DNA of 64,000 nt from Bacillus sp. OV166 (GCF_900177675.1 NZ_FXWM01000001.1:1683001-1747000); one strand, 5' to 3'; positions 23,841 through 32,036 are shown, counted from the stretch's first letter. Numbers and translations are program-made. Notes: generated by a model not told the origin, from the letters alone.

Positions 23841-24320
23841 TTGAAGATATACCAAGTGAAAGGGTCGCCAGATAGTGTAATGGAATTGTTGGAAATCACA
23901 GAGAATGGGAAAGTGAAGGTTAGGGATATCAACAATGATGAGGTCATTGAAACAACAATGCGAGCCTTTGAAATGGCATTTGAACCATCATCCGATTATT
24001 CCTCTATTGAGAAACAACAAGCAAAGGCACTAATGATAAATCATAGTGTACCAGCGGATATCAATGAAATGATCGAAAAATCTCAGGTTAAAGTTGTTAA
24101 GGCTTTTGGAATATGCACTATGGTTGCGGTCCAGCTGCCCAATGGGTTTATCATCACCGAATCGATAACCAGTGTAGATGAGGCATCCTATAACAAAGAA
24201 ACAAACACCCAGATTTGTTTGGAACGGATTAAACATAAAATTAGTGAGCTTGAAGCTTACAAAACTCAAAGTGTAGCGATACAGTCAAGAAATAGGAATC
24301 AGGGAAAACAAAATTGCTGA
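23841..24320 (+). CDS. Gp49-family phage-type protein
   Basis: A 159-residue protein. The C-terminal half shows the Gp49 pattern: SQVKVVKAFGICTMVAVQLP then NGFIITESITSVDEASYN and ICLERIKHKISELEAYK. These proteins occur in prophages and plasmids; their function is unknown. I prefer TTG 23841, with GGAGGG 7 bases upstream, over ATG 23823, which lacks a site. The last residues after EAYK look unrelated, and the gene's end overlaps the recombinase remnant, so the C-terminus may be chimeric. It marks phage-derived material at the right end of the island. Confidence 0.65.
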   Translation: MKIYQVKGSPDSVMELLEITENGKVKVRDINNDEVIETTMRAFEMAFEPSSDYSSIEKQQAKALMINHSVPADINEMIEKSQVKVVKAFGICTMVAVQLPNGFIITESITSVDEASYNKETNTQICLERIKHKISELEAYKTQSVAIQSRNRNQGKQNC

Positions 24321-24767
24321 GCTGAAAAAGGAAAATAAGAAATTTCTAAAATTGTCAGCGAATGAAGTAATCGAAAAAGTTGATTATGATGAAGCGGTTA
24401 ATGAAAATAGAAATGTAATAAAAAAGCTACAATCAGAAATTCTTGAAAAGAAGGATATGTTAAAACGATACACAAAAAGTACAGAGATGGTTGAAAAGTC
24501 CAAAATGAACTAAAGAAGCTTATAAATATAAATGATATAACCCCGGAGTTACTTCATAAGCTTATTCATAAAATTGAGCTGAAGGAAAACAAGCATCTTA
24601 TTATGCACTACGGTTTTTCTAACCCTTTTCTGGTCGATGGAAGTAGTGACCAGTTTACGACACAAGTGTATGTAGAAACAATGGTGGCAAGTTGGTGGCA
24701 AACTCCAACATACTGCCACCAACTCCACCTTATTAAACCATTTATGGATGAAATAATATCCTTTTAA
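24293..24767 (+). pseudogene. Large serine recombinase, C-terminal remnant
   Basis: The first piece (24293-24512) reads as a coiled coil, ENKIAELKKENKKFLKLSAN through IKKLQSEILEKKDMLKRY. After a one-base shift the second piece reads NELKKLININDITPELLHKL then IHKIELKENKHLIMHYGFSN and PFL, ending at 24767. Coiled coil followed by IT(P)ELLxxLIxKIE..xxxxIxY.FSNP is the C-terminal end of large serine recombinases. The catalytic N-terminal domain is absent. It implies a second mobile element has also used this locus. Confidence 0.65.
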
Positions 24768-24810
24768 ATCAACGTTTTCATAACTAAACTGTTATAATCA
24801 GATTCACTTT

Positions 24811-24862
24811 ACTTCCTTGACAGGGAAGGGGTCGTGGGTTCGAATCCCTCACAGGTCATCAA
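24811..24862 (+). repeat. Island attachment repeat, right copy
   Basis: An exact copy of 8571-8622 (tRNA-Val from the anticodon arm to just past the 3' end) without the 5' half of the tRNA. It is not a functional tRNA gene. It marks the right border of the island. Confidence 0.85.
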
Positions 24863-24864
24863 CT

Positions 24865-24901
24865 AAAATCCTAACATCTTTATGATGTTAGGATTTTTTT
24901 T
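24865..24901 (+). terminator. Terminator next to the right attachment repeat
   Basis: AAAATCCTAACATC / GATGTTAGGATTTT with a 5-base loop, then a T run. It is probably the original tRNA-Val terminator displaced by the island. Confidence 0.85.
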
Positions 24902-25022
24902 ATATCTTTTAGTTTCTTATTTTAAGTTAAAATTTATTTCAAATCGCTCCGTTTGGTCCTTTAATGGAACTAGAGCCTCTCCATTTTTTCTAATAAATGT
25001 GTCCACCGTACCTCAAATATTC

Positions 25023-25045
25023 TTTTTGCAGTTTAAGTGCAAAAA
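25023..25045. promoter_or_regulatory. Upstream inverted repeat, candidate enhancer site
   Basis: TTTTTGCA / TGCAAAAA, a perfect 8+8 inverted repeat with spacer GTTTAAG, lies 70-92 bases upstream of the sigma-54 element. A further TTTTGCA half site is at 25067-25073. Sigma-54 activators bind such sites at this distance. Confidence 0.5.
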
Positions 25046-25114
25046 AACAAGAAAAGTGCCAATAAATTTTGCATATCCTTTCCACAAATAGTGAACAAAT
25101 AGGAGTTTTTAATA

Positions 25115-25131
25115 TTGGCACGGTAATTGCA
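25115..25131 (+). promoter_or_regulatory. Sigma-54 (SigL) -24/-12 promoter of pdxS
   Basis: TTGGCAC-GGTAA-TTGCA matches the sigma-54 consensus TGGCAC-N5-TTGCW at every defined base. The expected start near 25143 leaves a 5' UTR of about 75 bases before pdxS. In bacilli SigL drives amino-acid catabolic operons with an activator; no activator gene lies in this window. Confidence 0.75.
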
Positions 25132-25216
25132 AGTTTATAAGTGAAAATTAAATCTTGGATAAATATGTATTGGTATCCATTTTTTGATGTCCATAATCAT
25201 CTAAGGGGGCTTAACA

Positions 25217-26098
25217 ATGAAAACAGGTACGGATCGTGTAAAAAGAGGCATGGCTGAAATGCAAAAGGGCGGCGTCATTATGGACGTTGTGAATGCTGAG
25301 CAAGCAAAAATAGCAGAGGAAGCAGGAGCGGTAGCTGTAATGGCATTGGAGCGCGTTCCTTCTGATATCCGTGCAAGTGGCGGAGTAGCAAGAATGGCAG
25401 ATCCACGAATTACTGAAGAAGTTATGAATGCGGTTTCTATTCCAGTTATGGCAAAAGCACGTATCGGACACATCGTAGAAGCCCGAATTCTTGAATCATT
25501 GGGCGTTGATTATATTGATGAGAGTGAAGTTTTAACACCTGCAGATGAAGAATACCATTTAAATAAAAATGATTATACAGTTCCATTTGTATGTGGTTGC
25601 CGTGATCTTGGCGAAGCAGCACGCCGTATAGGTGAAGGTGCATCTATGCTGCGTACAAAAGGAGAGCCGGGAACTGGTAATATCGTAGAAGCTGTTCGTC
25701 ATATCCGTAAGGTAAATGCACAAGTACGTAAAGTCGCTACAATGAGTGAAGATGAATTGATGACAGAGGCTAAGCTACTTGGAGCTCCCTATGAACTTCT
25801 TCTAGAGATTAAGCGTCATGGACGACTGCCTGTAGTAAACTTTGCAGCTGGTGGAGTAGCAACGCCTGCTGATGCTGCACTTATGATGCAATTAGGTGCT
25901 GATGGAGTATTTGTTGGTTCTGGAATCTTCAAATCTGATAACCCAGCAAAATTCGCTAGAGCTATCGTGGAAGCAACAACCCACTATAAGGACTATAAAC
26001 TAATTGCAGAGATTTCAAAAAATCTTGGAATTGCAATGAAAGGTATTGAGATTTCAACTCTGTCTCCTGAAGCGCGAATGCAGGAACGTGGTTGGTAA
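25217..26098 (+). CDS. pdxS: Pyridoxal 5'-phosphate synthase subunit PdxS
   Basis: A 293-residue PLP synthase (DXP-independent route) that combines ribose-5-phosphate, glyceraldehyde-3-phosphate and ammonia into PLP. Landmarks: [31 protein letters not shown] [11 protein letters not shown] with Lys of the first Schiff base, [11 protein letters not shown] and [20 protein letters not shown]. It is intact, with a strong RBS (AAGGGGG). Unusually, no pdxT (glutaminase) follows, whereas the usual bacillar pair is pdxS-pdxT. Together with its sigma-54 promoter this suggests a second, conditionally expressed copy. It directly precedes a catabolic gene set with at least three PLP enzymes. Confidence 0.95.
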   Translation: MKTGTDRVKRGMAEMQKGGVIMDVVNAEQAKIAEEAGAVAVMALERVPSDIRASGGVARMADPRITEEVMNAVSIPVMAKARIGHIVEARILESLGVDYIDESEVLTPADEEYHLNKNDYTVPFVCGCRDLGEAARRIGEGASMLRTKGEPGTGNIVEAVRHIRKVNAQVRKVATMSEDELMTEAKLLGAPYELLLEIKRHGRLPVVNFAAGGVATPADAALMMQLGADGVFVGSGIFKSDNPAKFARAIVEATTHYKDYKLIAEISKNLGIAMKGIEISTLSPEARMQERGW

Positions 26099-26197
26099 AA
26101 ATTTAAAATCTTTCTAGAAGGATTTTAACATACAGGGGAGAATAATCTATTTATTGTGTATAGGTCTAAAAAATAGTCGTAAGCTCTTTCTTATTAG

Positions 26198-26211
26198 TGA
26201 AAGCGCTTTAA
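26198..26211. promoter_or_regulatory. Candidate cre (CcpA) site
   Basis: TGAAAGCGCTTTAA is close to the ideal palindrome TGAAAGCGCTTTCA. It lies 28 bases upstream of the -35 box, a position compatible with either repression or activation by CcpA. Confidence 0.6.
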
Positions 26212-26238
26212 CATTTTTGAAAATTTAAAATATTCACA

Positions 26239-26267
26239 TTGACATTGTTTATTCTGACCCGTATACT
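26239..26267 (+). promoter_or_regulatory. SigA promoter for the DUF3870 gene and catabolic operon
   Basis: TTGACA, 17 bases, TATACT. The next start codon is 47 bases downstream. Confidence 0.75.
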
Positions 26268-26313
26268 CGTGTTAGAAACATGTTCAGTGGATTTTTGAAA
26301 GGTGGATTATAGC

Positions 26314-26643
26314 ATGCAAACACTGGAAACGGTGATTGTTACAGGATATGCAAAAGCTCCACAGGGAACTTCCATGTATGAAATATATAAGCATGCGGGA
26401 ATTGTTCTCGAAGTGAATCTGAAAGATCATAAGATTATCGGAGCTGAATTCACATTCGTAACTGAACTAACTAAAAATTATTTTCAAAAACTGCTGATAG
26501 GCTACTGTCTTGAAGACGGTGTCGAGCAGTTGATTAAACGAATTCAAAGTTTTTATTTTGCTCCATCCCAGCAAGCGATCATTGTGGCTCTACAAGCTGC
26601 AGTTCAACGTTACTGGGATAATGTGAAGCAAATGAATACATAA
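26314..26643 (+). CDS. DUF3870 domain protein
   Basis: A 109-residue soluble protein. The DUF3870 pattern is seen in VIVTGYAKAPQGTSMYEIYK then AGIVLEVNLKDHKIIGAEFT, FQKLLIGYCLEDGVEQLIKR and QQAIIVALQAAVQRYW. I chose ATG 26314, with AAAGGTGG 10 bases upstream; GTG 26302 lies inside that site. DUF3870 genes often sit beside amino-acid and keto-acid degradation genes and CoA-transferases; the biochemical role is unknown. Here it lies between pdxS and a CoA-transferase operon and has its own promoter. Confidence 0.8.
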   Translation: MQTLETVIVTGYAKAPQGTSMYEIYKHAGIVLEVNLKDHKIIGAEFTFVTELTKNYFQKLLIGYCLEDGVEQLIKRIQSFYFAPSQQAIIVALQAAVQRYWDNVKQMNT

Positions 26644-26660
26644 CGTTTGGTTATAATAAA

Positions 26661-26683
26661 GTGGGAAGATGACCTCTTCCCAT
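26661..26683 (+). terminator. Hairpin after DUF3870
   Basis: GGGAAGA / TCTTCCC with loop TGACC. No T tract follows, so on its own it is weak. Confidence 0.4.
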
Positions 26684-26692
26684 GGTCTTATT

Positions 26693-26778
26693 AAAACCGG
26701 GCAAACATGAACTCTTTGTAAGGAATGTTCGTTGGAACGACATTCTTTATAGAGATTTATGTTTTGCTCGGTTTTTTA
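26693..26778. terminator. Unusually long hairpin between DUF3870 and the CoA-transferase
   Basis: The left arm from AAAACCGGGCAAA to GGAATGTTCGTT pairs along about 40 bases with the right arm AACGACATTC to GCTCGGTTTT, with only scattered mismatches. The loop is tiny (about GG). A T tract follows (TTTTTTATTTTA). It could be a terminator or attenuator, or a palindromic insertion of MITE type. It sits between the DUF3870 promoter and the catabolic genes, so it may control read-through. Confidence 0.65.
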
Positions 26779-26831
26779 TTTTACCGAACTGTTAACACCC
26801 ACAAAAGTCGATGGAGAGGAAGGGAAAAAAG

Positions 26832-27488
26832 ATGAGCAAGCTGATTACATGCGAAGAAGCTGTAAAAAAGGTTAAAAGCGGCTCACGAATTATGGTAGGG
26901 GGATTTGGACTTGTAGGAAGTCCGCTTAGTTTAATAGCCGCTTTGGCTCAATCGAAAGTGAAAGACTTAGAGATTATTAGTAATAACCTTGGTGAACCAG
27001 GCAGAGGTCTTGGAGTTTTAGTACGGCAAAAGCAAGTGAAAAAAGCGATAGGTTCGTATTTTACATCCAACCCGGAAGTGGTTAAGTCTTATCAGGATAA
27101 GGAAATGGAAGTGGAGCTGCTACCGCAAGGAACGATGTCTGAAGCCATTCGAGCGGGTGGTGCGGGACTAGGAGGGTTTTATACACCGGTCAGCGTAGGA
27201 ACAAAAATCGCCGAAAACAAAGAAGAGCGTACTCTTAACGGTAAAAAATATGTGTTCCAAGAGCCTCTTAAAGCCAATTTTGCTTTAATTAAAGCGAAAA
27301 AAGCGGATCAATTAGGAAATCTCATATACAACAAATCGGCAAGAAACTTCAATCCGATGATGGCAACAGCTGCGGATGTGGTTATTGCAGAGGTGGACGA
27401 GATTGTGGAGGTAGGCCAAATTTCTCCTGAAGAAATTGTGACCCCTCATTTATACGTTGATTTTATCGTTGTGAAGGGAGGTAACTAG
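26832..27488 (+). CDS. CoA-transferase subunit A (YodS/AtoD-like)
   Basis: A 218-residue alpha subunit of a family I 3-oxoacid CoA-transferase. Visible are the CoA-binding glycine loop SGSRIMVGGFGLVGSP, EIISNNLGEPGRGLGVL, the ELLPQGTMSEAIRAGGAG motif and AADVVIAEVDEIVEVGQI. It pairs with the beta subunit 1 base downstream. I chose ATG 26832, 8 bases after AGGAAGGG. B. subtilis YodS/YodR, in the kamA gene cluster, are the closest functional parallel known to me. In this operon it probably activates the 3-keto acid formed from acetyl-beta-lysine. Confidence 0.88.
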   Translation: MSKLITCEEAVKKVKSGSRIMVGGFGLVGSPLSLIAALAQSKVKDLEIISNNLGEPGRGLGVLVRQKQVKKAIGSYFTSNPEVVKSYQDKEMEVELLPQGTMSEAIRAGGAGLGGFYTPVSVGTKIAENKEERTLNGKKYVFQEPLKANFALIKAKKADQLGNLIYNKSARNFNPMMATAADVVIAEVDEIVEVGQISPEEIVTPHLYVDFIVVKGGN

Positions 27489-27489
27489 C

Positions 27490-28152
27490 TTGAACGTAAA
27501 ACAATACATTGCTGCAAGAGCGGCGAAGGAATTAAAGCATGGCGATATCGTCAATTTGGGCATAGGGATTCCAACGCTGGTTGCTGATTACATTCCATCA
27601 GATGTTAAAGTTTTTTTACACTCGGAAAACGGCATCCTTGGAGTAGGTCCTACCCCTGATCCAGAGCATATTGACAAAAATCTTGTCAATGCAGGGAAAC
27701 TTCCTGTCACAGTATTGGAAGGGTCATCCTATTTTGATAGCGCTTCCTCTTTTGCGATGATTCGCGGAGGACATGTAAGCGTTTCGATTCTTGGTGTGCT
27801 GCAAATCGATGCAATTGGGCGGATTGCCAACTGGGCCGTACCAGGAAAAAGTGTTCTTGGTGTAGGCGGGGCGATGGATTTATTGGAGGGCTCCAAAAAG
27901 GTAATCGTAACAACGTTGCATACGTCTAACCAGGGAGATTCAAAAATCGTCAAGGAATTAACCTATCCGATCACATCGGAACGAATAGTGGATTTAATTA
28001 TTACCGATTTGGCGGTGTTCGCTGTAAAGGAAGATGGACTTCATCTTATTGAGCTGTCCCCTGGAATTTCCCTTGAGGAAGTTCAACAGAAAACGGATGC
28101 ACCCTTCCATATTGCTGAATCTTTCAATATAGGCAAAGAGGTGACTGTGTAG
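27490..28152 (+). CDS. CoA-transferase subunit B (YodR/AtoA-like)
   Basis: A 220-residue beta subunit. The catalytic glutamate lies in VFLHSENGILGVGPTP (SENG motif, near residue 49), which forms the glutamyl-CoA intermediate. GGHVSVSILGVLQIDAIGRI, ANWAVPGKSVLGVGGAMDLL and VVTTLHT-like VIVTTLHTSNQGDSKIV are further family marks. TTG start with GGGAGG 9 bases upstream. Its stop overlaps the thiolase start by one base, so subunits and thiolase are translated together. Confidence 0.9.
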   Translation: MNVKQYIAARAAKELKHGDIVNLGIGIPTLVADYIPSDVKVFLHSENGILGVGPTPDPEHIDKNLVNAGKLPVTVLEGSSYFDSASSFAMIRGGHVSVSILGVLQIDAIGRIANWAVPGKSVLGVGGAMDLLEGSKKVIVTTLHTSNQGDSKIVKELTYPITSERIVDLIITDLAVFAVKEDGLHLIELSPGISLEEVQQKTDAPFHIAESFNIGKEVTV

Positions 28153-29342
28153 TGGTTGTAATCGTAAATGCATTTCGGACTGCTATCGGAAGCATCGGTG
28201 GATCACTGGCGGATACGCGCCCGGAAGAGCTCGTATCTCTCATCATGAAAAATAATCTTTCGTCTTCTGGTTATAGTGCCAATATTGTCGATGAAGTCAT
28301 CGTCGGCCAAACAAAGCAGAGTGCGCATGCTCCGAATATTGCAAGAGTTGCCGCATTACAGGCCCATTTTCCAGAATCGATTCCTGCTTATACTGTTCAT
28401 CGTCAGTGTGGTTCGGGTATGCAGGCCGTCATTAACGGAGCGATGTCCATTTTGACAGGTCAGGCGGACGTCGTTTTAGCAGGAGGTGTCGAAAGCATGT
28501 CACAAGCGCCTCATTATACGGTTGGCACTCGATTCGACCTTAAGATTGGAGATCTGACGCTGTATGATTCAAATACGGAGAGTCAGCCAAAATCGCAGCC
28601 GGAGGAGATATATGGTCGTTTCACGATGGGGCAAACAGCTGAGTGGCTAGCTGAAAAATATAACATTAGCCGCCGTGAACAAGACGAATTTGCCTTCACG
28701 AGTCAGCAGAAAGCGAAACGTGCAATTGAAATGGGCCATTTTGAAGAAGAAATCATTCCTGTTCCGGTAAAGGAAGGAAAAAAGGGGATCAGACACTTTG
28801 CGATAGATGAGTACCCAAGATTGACGGACATTGAAAAGTTAGGAACACTAAGTTCTATGTTTCAAAACGATGGTACGGTAACTGCCGGAAACTCTTCCGG
28901 AAGAAATGATGGAGCCTCGATGCTGCTGTTGATGTCGGAAGAAAAAGCGAAACAACTTGGAGTGGTGCCGATGGCAACGATTCGTTCCTTTGCTGCAGCG
29001 GGTGTATCACCAAAAGAAATGGGAATCGGTCCGGTTCCTGCTTCCCAAATTGCATTGAAAAAAGCGGGTCTTCGTTTAGAAGATATCGATTTGATTGAAT
29101 TAAATGAAGCATTCGCCGCTCAAAGTCTTGCTTGTTTAAAAGAATGGGGCATAAAAGGAGACAATGTGAATGTAAACGGAGGGGCGATTGCCTTAGGTCA
29201 TCCACTTGGGTGCTCCGGTGCAAGAATCATCACTACATTATGTCATGAGCTTGAAAAACAAAAGCGGCAATTTGGCCTTGCGACGATTTGTGTCGCGGGG
29301 GGATTAGGAATGGCAATGGTGGTGGAAAGATGGATGGAATAA
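28152..29342 (+). CDS. Thiolase (acetyl-CoA C-acyltransferase)
   Basis: A 396-residue thiolase. The nucleophile Cys lies in HRQCGSGMQAVING (near residue 88), the catalytic His in GGAIALGHPLGCSGAR, and the second Cys in TICVAGGLGMAMV. ELNEAFAAQ is also present. The start is GTG overlapping the CoA-transferase stop (TAGTG). In this operon it would cleave a 3-ketoacyl-CoA with CoA. In the proposed route that is 3-keto-6-acetamidohexanoyl-CoA, giving acetyl-CoA and 4-acetamidobutyryl-CoA; the substrate is inference. The B. subtilis yod cluster has no thiolase, so this is an extension. Confidence 0.9.
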   Translation: MVVIVNAFRTAIGSIGGSLADTRPEELVSLIMKNNLSSSGYSANIVDEVIVGQTKQSAHAPNIARVAALQAHFPESIPAYTVHRQCGSGMQAVINGAMSILTGQADVVLAGGVESMSQAPHYTVGTRFDLKIGDLTLYDSNTESQPKSQPEEIYGRFTMGQTAEWLAEKYNISRREQDEFAFTSQQKAKRAIEMGHFEEEIIPVPVKEGKKGIRHFAIDEYPRLTDIEKLGTLSSMFQNDGTVTAGNSSGRNDGASMLLLMSEEKAKQLGVVPMATIRSFAAAGVSPKEMGIGPVPASQIALKKAGLRLEDIDLIELNEAFAAQSLACLKEWGIKGDNVNVNGGAIALGHPLGCSGARIITTLCHELEKQKRQFGLATICVAGGLGMAMVVERWME

Positions 29343-30715
29343 AAAAAGACTACGTGTTTCATCGTGATCTAAAAAAGGAGTACCCGATTATTACCCACGG
29401 TGCAGGGGTCTATCTCATAGATGAGAATGGGAAAAAATATTTGGATGCTTGCTCGGGAGCAGTTGCAGCCAACTTGGGCCAGGGGATTAGTTCTATAGGA
29501 GAGGCCATGGCAGAACAAGCAAAAAAAGCAGCTTTCGTCCATACAATGCGCTTCGAGACGAAAGCGTTGCATGAACTGGCTGAAACAATCGGAAAAATGG
29601 CCCCCGACCATTTAAATAAAGTGTATTTTACAACCGGAGGCTCAGAAGCAAATGAAAGTGCTTTGAAGCTTGCGAGGCAATATCATAGGGACGCCGGCAG
29701 ATCCCAAAAACACATGGTGATCGGGCGATGGCAATCGTATCACGGTAACACCATCGGTTCTTTATCAGCAGGAGGAGACGTTAAAAGAAGGCATGCATAC
29801 ACTCCTAATCTTTTAAACTATGCCCATGTCTATTCTCCTTACTGCCACCGATGTCCATACGATCGTCAAAAAGATGATTGTCTCTCTATACAAAACTGGA
29901 CGTGCGTTACGGATATTGAAAGAACCATTTTAGAGCTTGGTCCTGAGAACGTGTCGGCATTTATCGCTGAACCCATTGTCGGAAGCCAGCAAGGAGCTGT
30001 TCCACCGCCGCCAGGGTATTTTAAGAGAGTTCGAGAGCTTTGTGACCGTTACGAAATTGTCTTAATTATCGATGAAGTGATGACTGGATTCGGCCGTACT
30101 GGTACCAACTTTGCGACAGAACAGATTGGAATCGAACCTGATATCATCACGTTTGGAAAAGGGGTTTCGGCAGGATATGCTCCGCTGGCCGGAATGATTG
30201 TTCATGAACGATTGATAGATGGGCTCATTCAAAATAGTGATGGGAAATTTATTCACGGCTATACCTATAGCGGGCATCCTGTGGCAGTGGCAGCGGGCAT
30301 TGCTGCCCTGGATGTATATGAGCGTGACAAGGTGCTGGAAAACGTGAAAGAGCAGAGTTCTTACCTTTTCGATAGGCTTTTGGAACTTAAGCATAAACAT
30401 ATCTGTATATCCGATGTCCGGGGCAGAGGGCTTTTAATCGGTATGGAGCTTGTGAAGGATCGTGAGCAGGATCTATTGTTCGATCCATCTGAAAAAGCTG
30501 CTGAAAGATTGAATGGAATTGCGATGGAACTCGGTGCGGTTTTTTATCCCGGTTCCGGTTCAATTGACGGCACAATGGGGGAGCACTTTATCATCAGTCC
30601 ACCTTTAAATGTAACGAAAATAGAAATTGATGAAATTGTGAGAATACTAGATGAATCATTATCGATATTCGAGGGCCAATTTAGAAAGGATGAGGCATAT
30701 GAAATTGCAAAGTAA
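29330..30715 (+). CDS. Class III aminotransferase, YodT-like
   Basis: A 461-residue PLP-dependent aminotransferase. Motifs: YFTTGGSEANESALKLARQY (cofactor phosphate), YHGNTIGSLSAGG, LIIDEVMTGFGRTG (Asp to pyridine N) and the PLP lysine in ITFGKGVSAGYAPLAG. It carries a Cys cluster (CHRCPYDRQKDDC, then WTC) of unknown role, seen in this subgroup. I chose ATG 29330, which overlaps the thiolase end by 13 bases. B. subtilis YodT is the aminotransferase of the kamA cluster; here it would deaminate N6-acetyl-beta-lysine to the 3-keto acid (inferred). Confidence 0.85.
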   Translation: MDGIKKDYVFHRDLKKEYPIITHGAGVYLIDENGKKYLDACSGAVAANLGQGISSIGEAMAEQAKKAAFVHTMRFETKALHELAETIGKMAPDHLNKVYFTTGGSEANESALKLARQYHRDAGRSQKHMVIGRWQSYHGNTIGSLSAGGDVKRRHAYTPNLLNYAHVYSPYCHRCPYDRQKDDCLSIQNWTCVTDIERTILELGPENVSAFIAEPIVGSQQGAVPPPPGYFKRVRELCDRYEIVLIIDEVMTGFGRTGTNFATEQIGIEPDIITFGKGVSAGYAPLAGMIVHERLIDGLIQNSDGKFIHGYTYSGHPVAVAAGIAALDVYERDKVLENVKEQSSYLFDRLLELKHKHICISDVRGRGLLIGMELVKDREQDLLFDPSEKAAERLNGIAMELGAVFYPGSGSIDGTMGEHFIISPPLNVTKIEIDEIVRILDESLSIFEGQFRKDEAYEIAK

Positions 30716-31994
30716 AACAAACGTAATTCAAGAAAAAGCACGAAAGCATTTATCACCGGTTATGACAAGGGTAACGGAGCTTGTCATTGAAAAAGCGCAT
30801 GGCGCAAAGTTTTGGACGACAGACGGAAAGGAATATATTGATTTTGTTTCAGGAGTGGCAGTCAATGCAGTTGGGCATACGAACGATAAAATGGTTGATG
30901 CCATTAAAAAGCAAGCTGAAAATTTGATTCATCTTGGATTGAACTATGGTTATTATGAAACGGCTGCGAATTTGGCGGAAAAGCTTGCTCAAATCACACC
31001 AGGAAATCTAGACACTGTCTTTTTCTCCAATTCGGGAGCTGAAGCCATTGACGGTGCGCTTAAACTAGCAAAGGCGGCCACAGGCAGACCGGCCATCATT
31101 GCTTTTGAAGGATCGTTTCATGGCCGTACATTAGGAGCAACAGCCATAACAGCATCAAGCTCTAAATACCGCCGTTATTATGAACCGATTTTAGGTGAGG
31201 TGTATCACGTTCCATATCCGTATCCCAGCCAGCTGAAAAACATTAGAGAAGAAGAAGCTGAAGAGTATTGCTTGAATCAGCTTCAAAAATTGTTCGATCT
31301 ACGCGTGGATCCTTCACGTGTAGCGGCTATCATCATTGAACCGGTAATGGGTGAAGGTGGCTATTATCCAGCACCGCCAAGCTTTTTGCAGGAGTTAAGA
31401 AAGATTACAGAGGAACACGGCATTTTGCTTATCTTTGACGAAGTACAAACAGGATTTGGCCGTACAGGCAAAATGTTCGCGGCAGAGCATGCGAATGTGA
31501 CTCCTGATATTTTAGTACTGGCAAAAGCCCTTTCCGGCGGAATGCCTCTTGGTGCCATTGTAGCAAGTCGTGAGCTTCATGAAAAATGGCCGACGGCAGG
31601 TCATGGTTCGACATTTGGAGGAAATCCAGTTTCTTGTGCTGCAGCATTGGCAAACATTGAGGTCATTGAGGAAGAGAAGTTAGTAGAACGCAGTGCTAAA
31701 CTCGGTGCCAAGATTGTCGGTCGACTTCATAACTCGGTAGGACGTTTACCGGGCATTGTTGAAGTCCGAGGAGTCGGCATGATGATTGGTATCGAATTCG
31801 ATTCTGAGTCTGCTGCTTTCTTTGTACCGAAAATTAAATCGAAAGCACTGGAAAATGGATTGCTCATTATGAACTGCGGTGTAAGCGGGCAAACGATCCG
31901 ATTAATGCTGCCTCTTAATATTCAAGAAGATGTGCTAGATATAGGATTAACGATTTTAGAAGATGTGATAACAGAAATTATATCCGGAAACTAA
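30699..31994 (+). CDS. Class III aminotransferase, GABA-aminotransferase-like
   Basis: A 431-residue PLP enzyme of the GabT/OAT group. Motifs are FFSNSGAEAIDGALKLAKAA, FEGSFHGRTLGATAITAS, LLIFDEVQTGFGRTGKMFA and the PLP lysine in DILVLAKALSGGMPLGA. I chose ATG 30699 behind AGGATGAGG; it overlaps the previous gene by 17 bases. Being followed directly by a succinate-semialdehyde-type dehydrogenase is the classic gabT-gabD arrangement. I infer that it converts 4-aminobutyrate to succinate semialdehyde in the last part of the lysine route. Sequence alone cannot exclude other omega-amino acids. Confidence 0.82.
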   Translation: MKLQSKTNVIQEKARKHLSPVMTRVTELVIEKAHGAKFWTTDGKEYIDFVSGVAVNAVGHTNDKMVDAIKKQAENLIHLGLNYGYYETAANLAEKLAQITPGNLDTVFFSNSGAEAIDGALKLAKAATGRPAIIAFEGSFHGRTLGATAITASSSKYRRYYEPILGEVYHVPYPYPSQLKNIREEEAEEYCLNQLQKLFDLRVDPSRVAAIIIEPVMGEGGYYPAPPSFLQELRKITEEHGILLIFDEVQTGFGRTGKMFAAEHANVTPDILVLAKALSGGMPLGAIVASRELHEKWPTAGHGSTFGGNPVSCAAALANIEVIEEEKLVERSAKLGAKIVGRLHNSVGRLPGIVEVRGVGMMIGIEFDSESAAFFVPKIKSKALENGLLIMNCGVSGQTIRLMLPLNIQEDVLDIGLTILEDVITEIISGN

Positions 31995-32036
31995 TTTTCG
32001 ATTCCTCGGAATACCACGAAAAAGGAGGTCAAGTTT

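Noticed and set aside
24811..24862. Second tRNA-Val gene
   Set aside because: Only the 3' half (anticodon arm to end) is present; the acceptor 5' strand and D arm are missing. It is an attachment-site copy.
24882..25091. Small ORF between the island border and pdxS
   Set aside because: It starts within the terminator hairpin, has no RBS and overlaps the palindrome upstream of the sigma-54 promoter.
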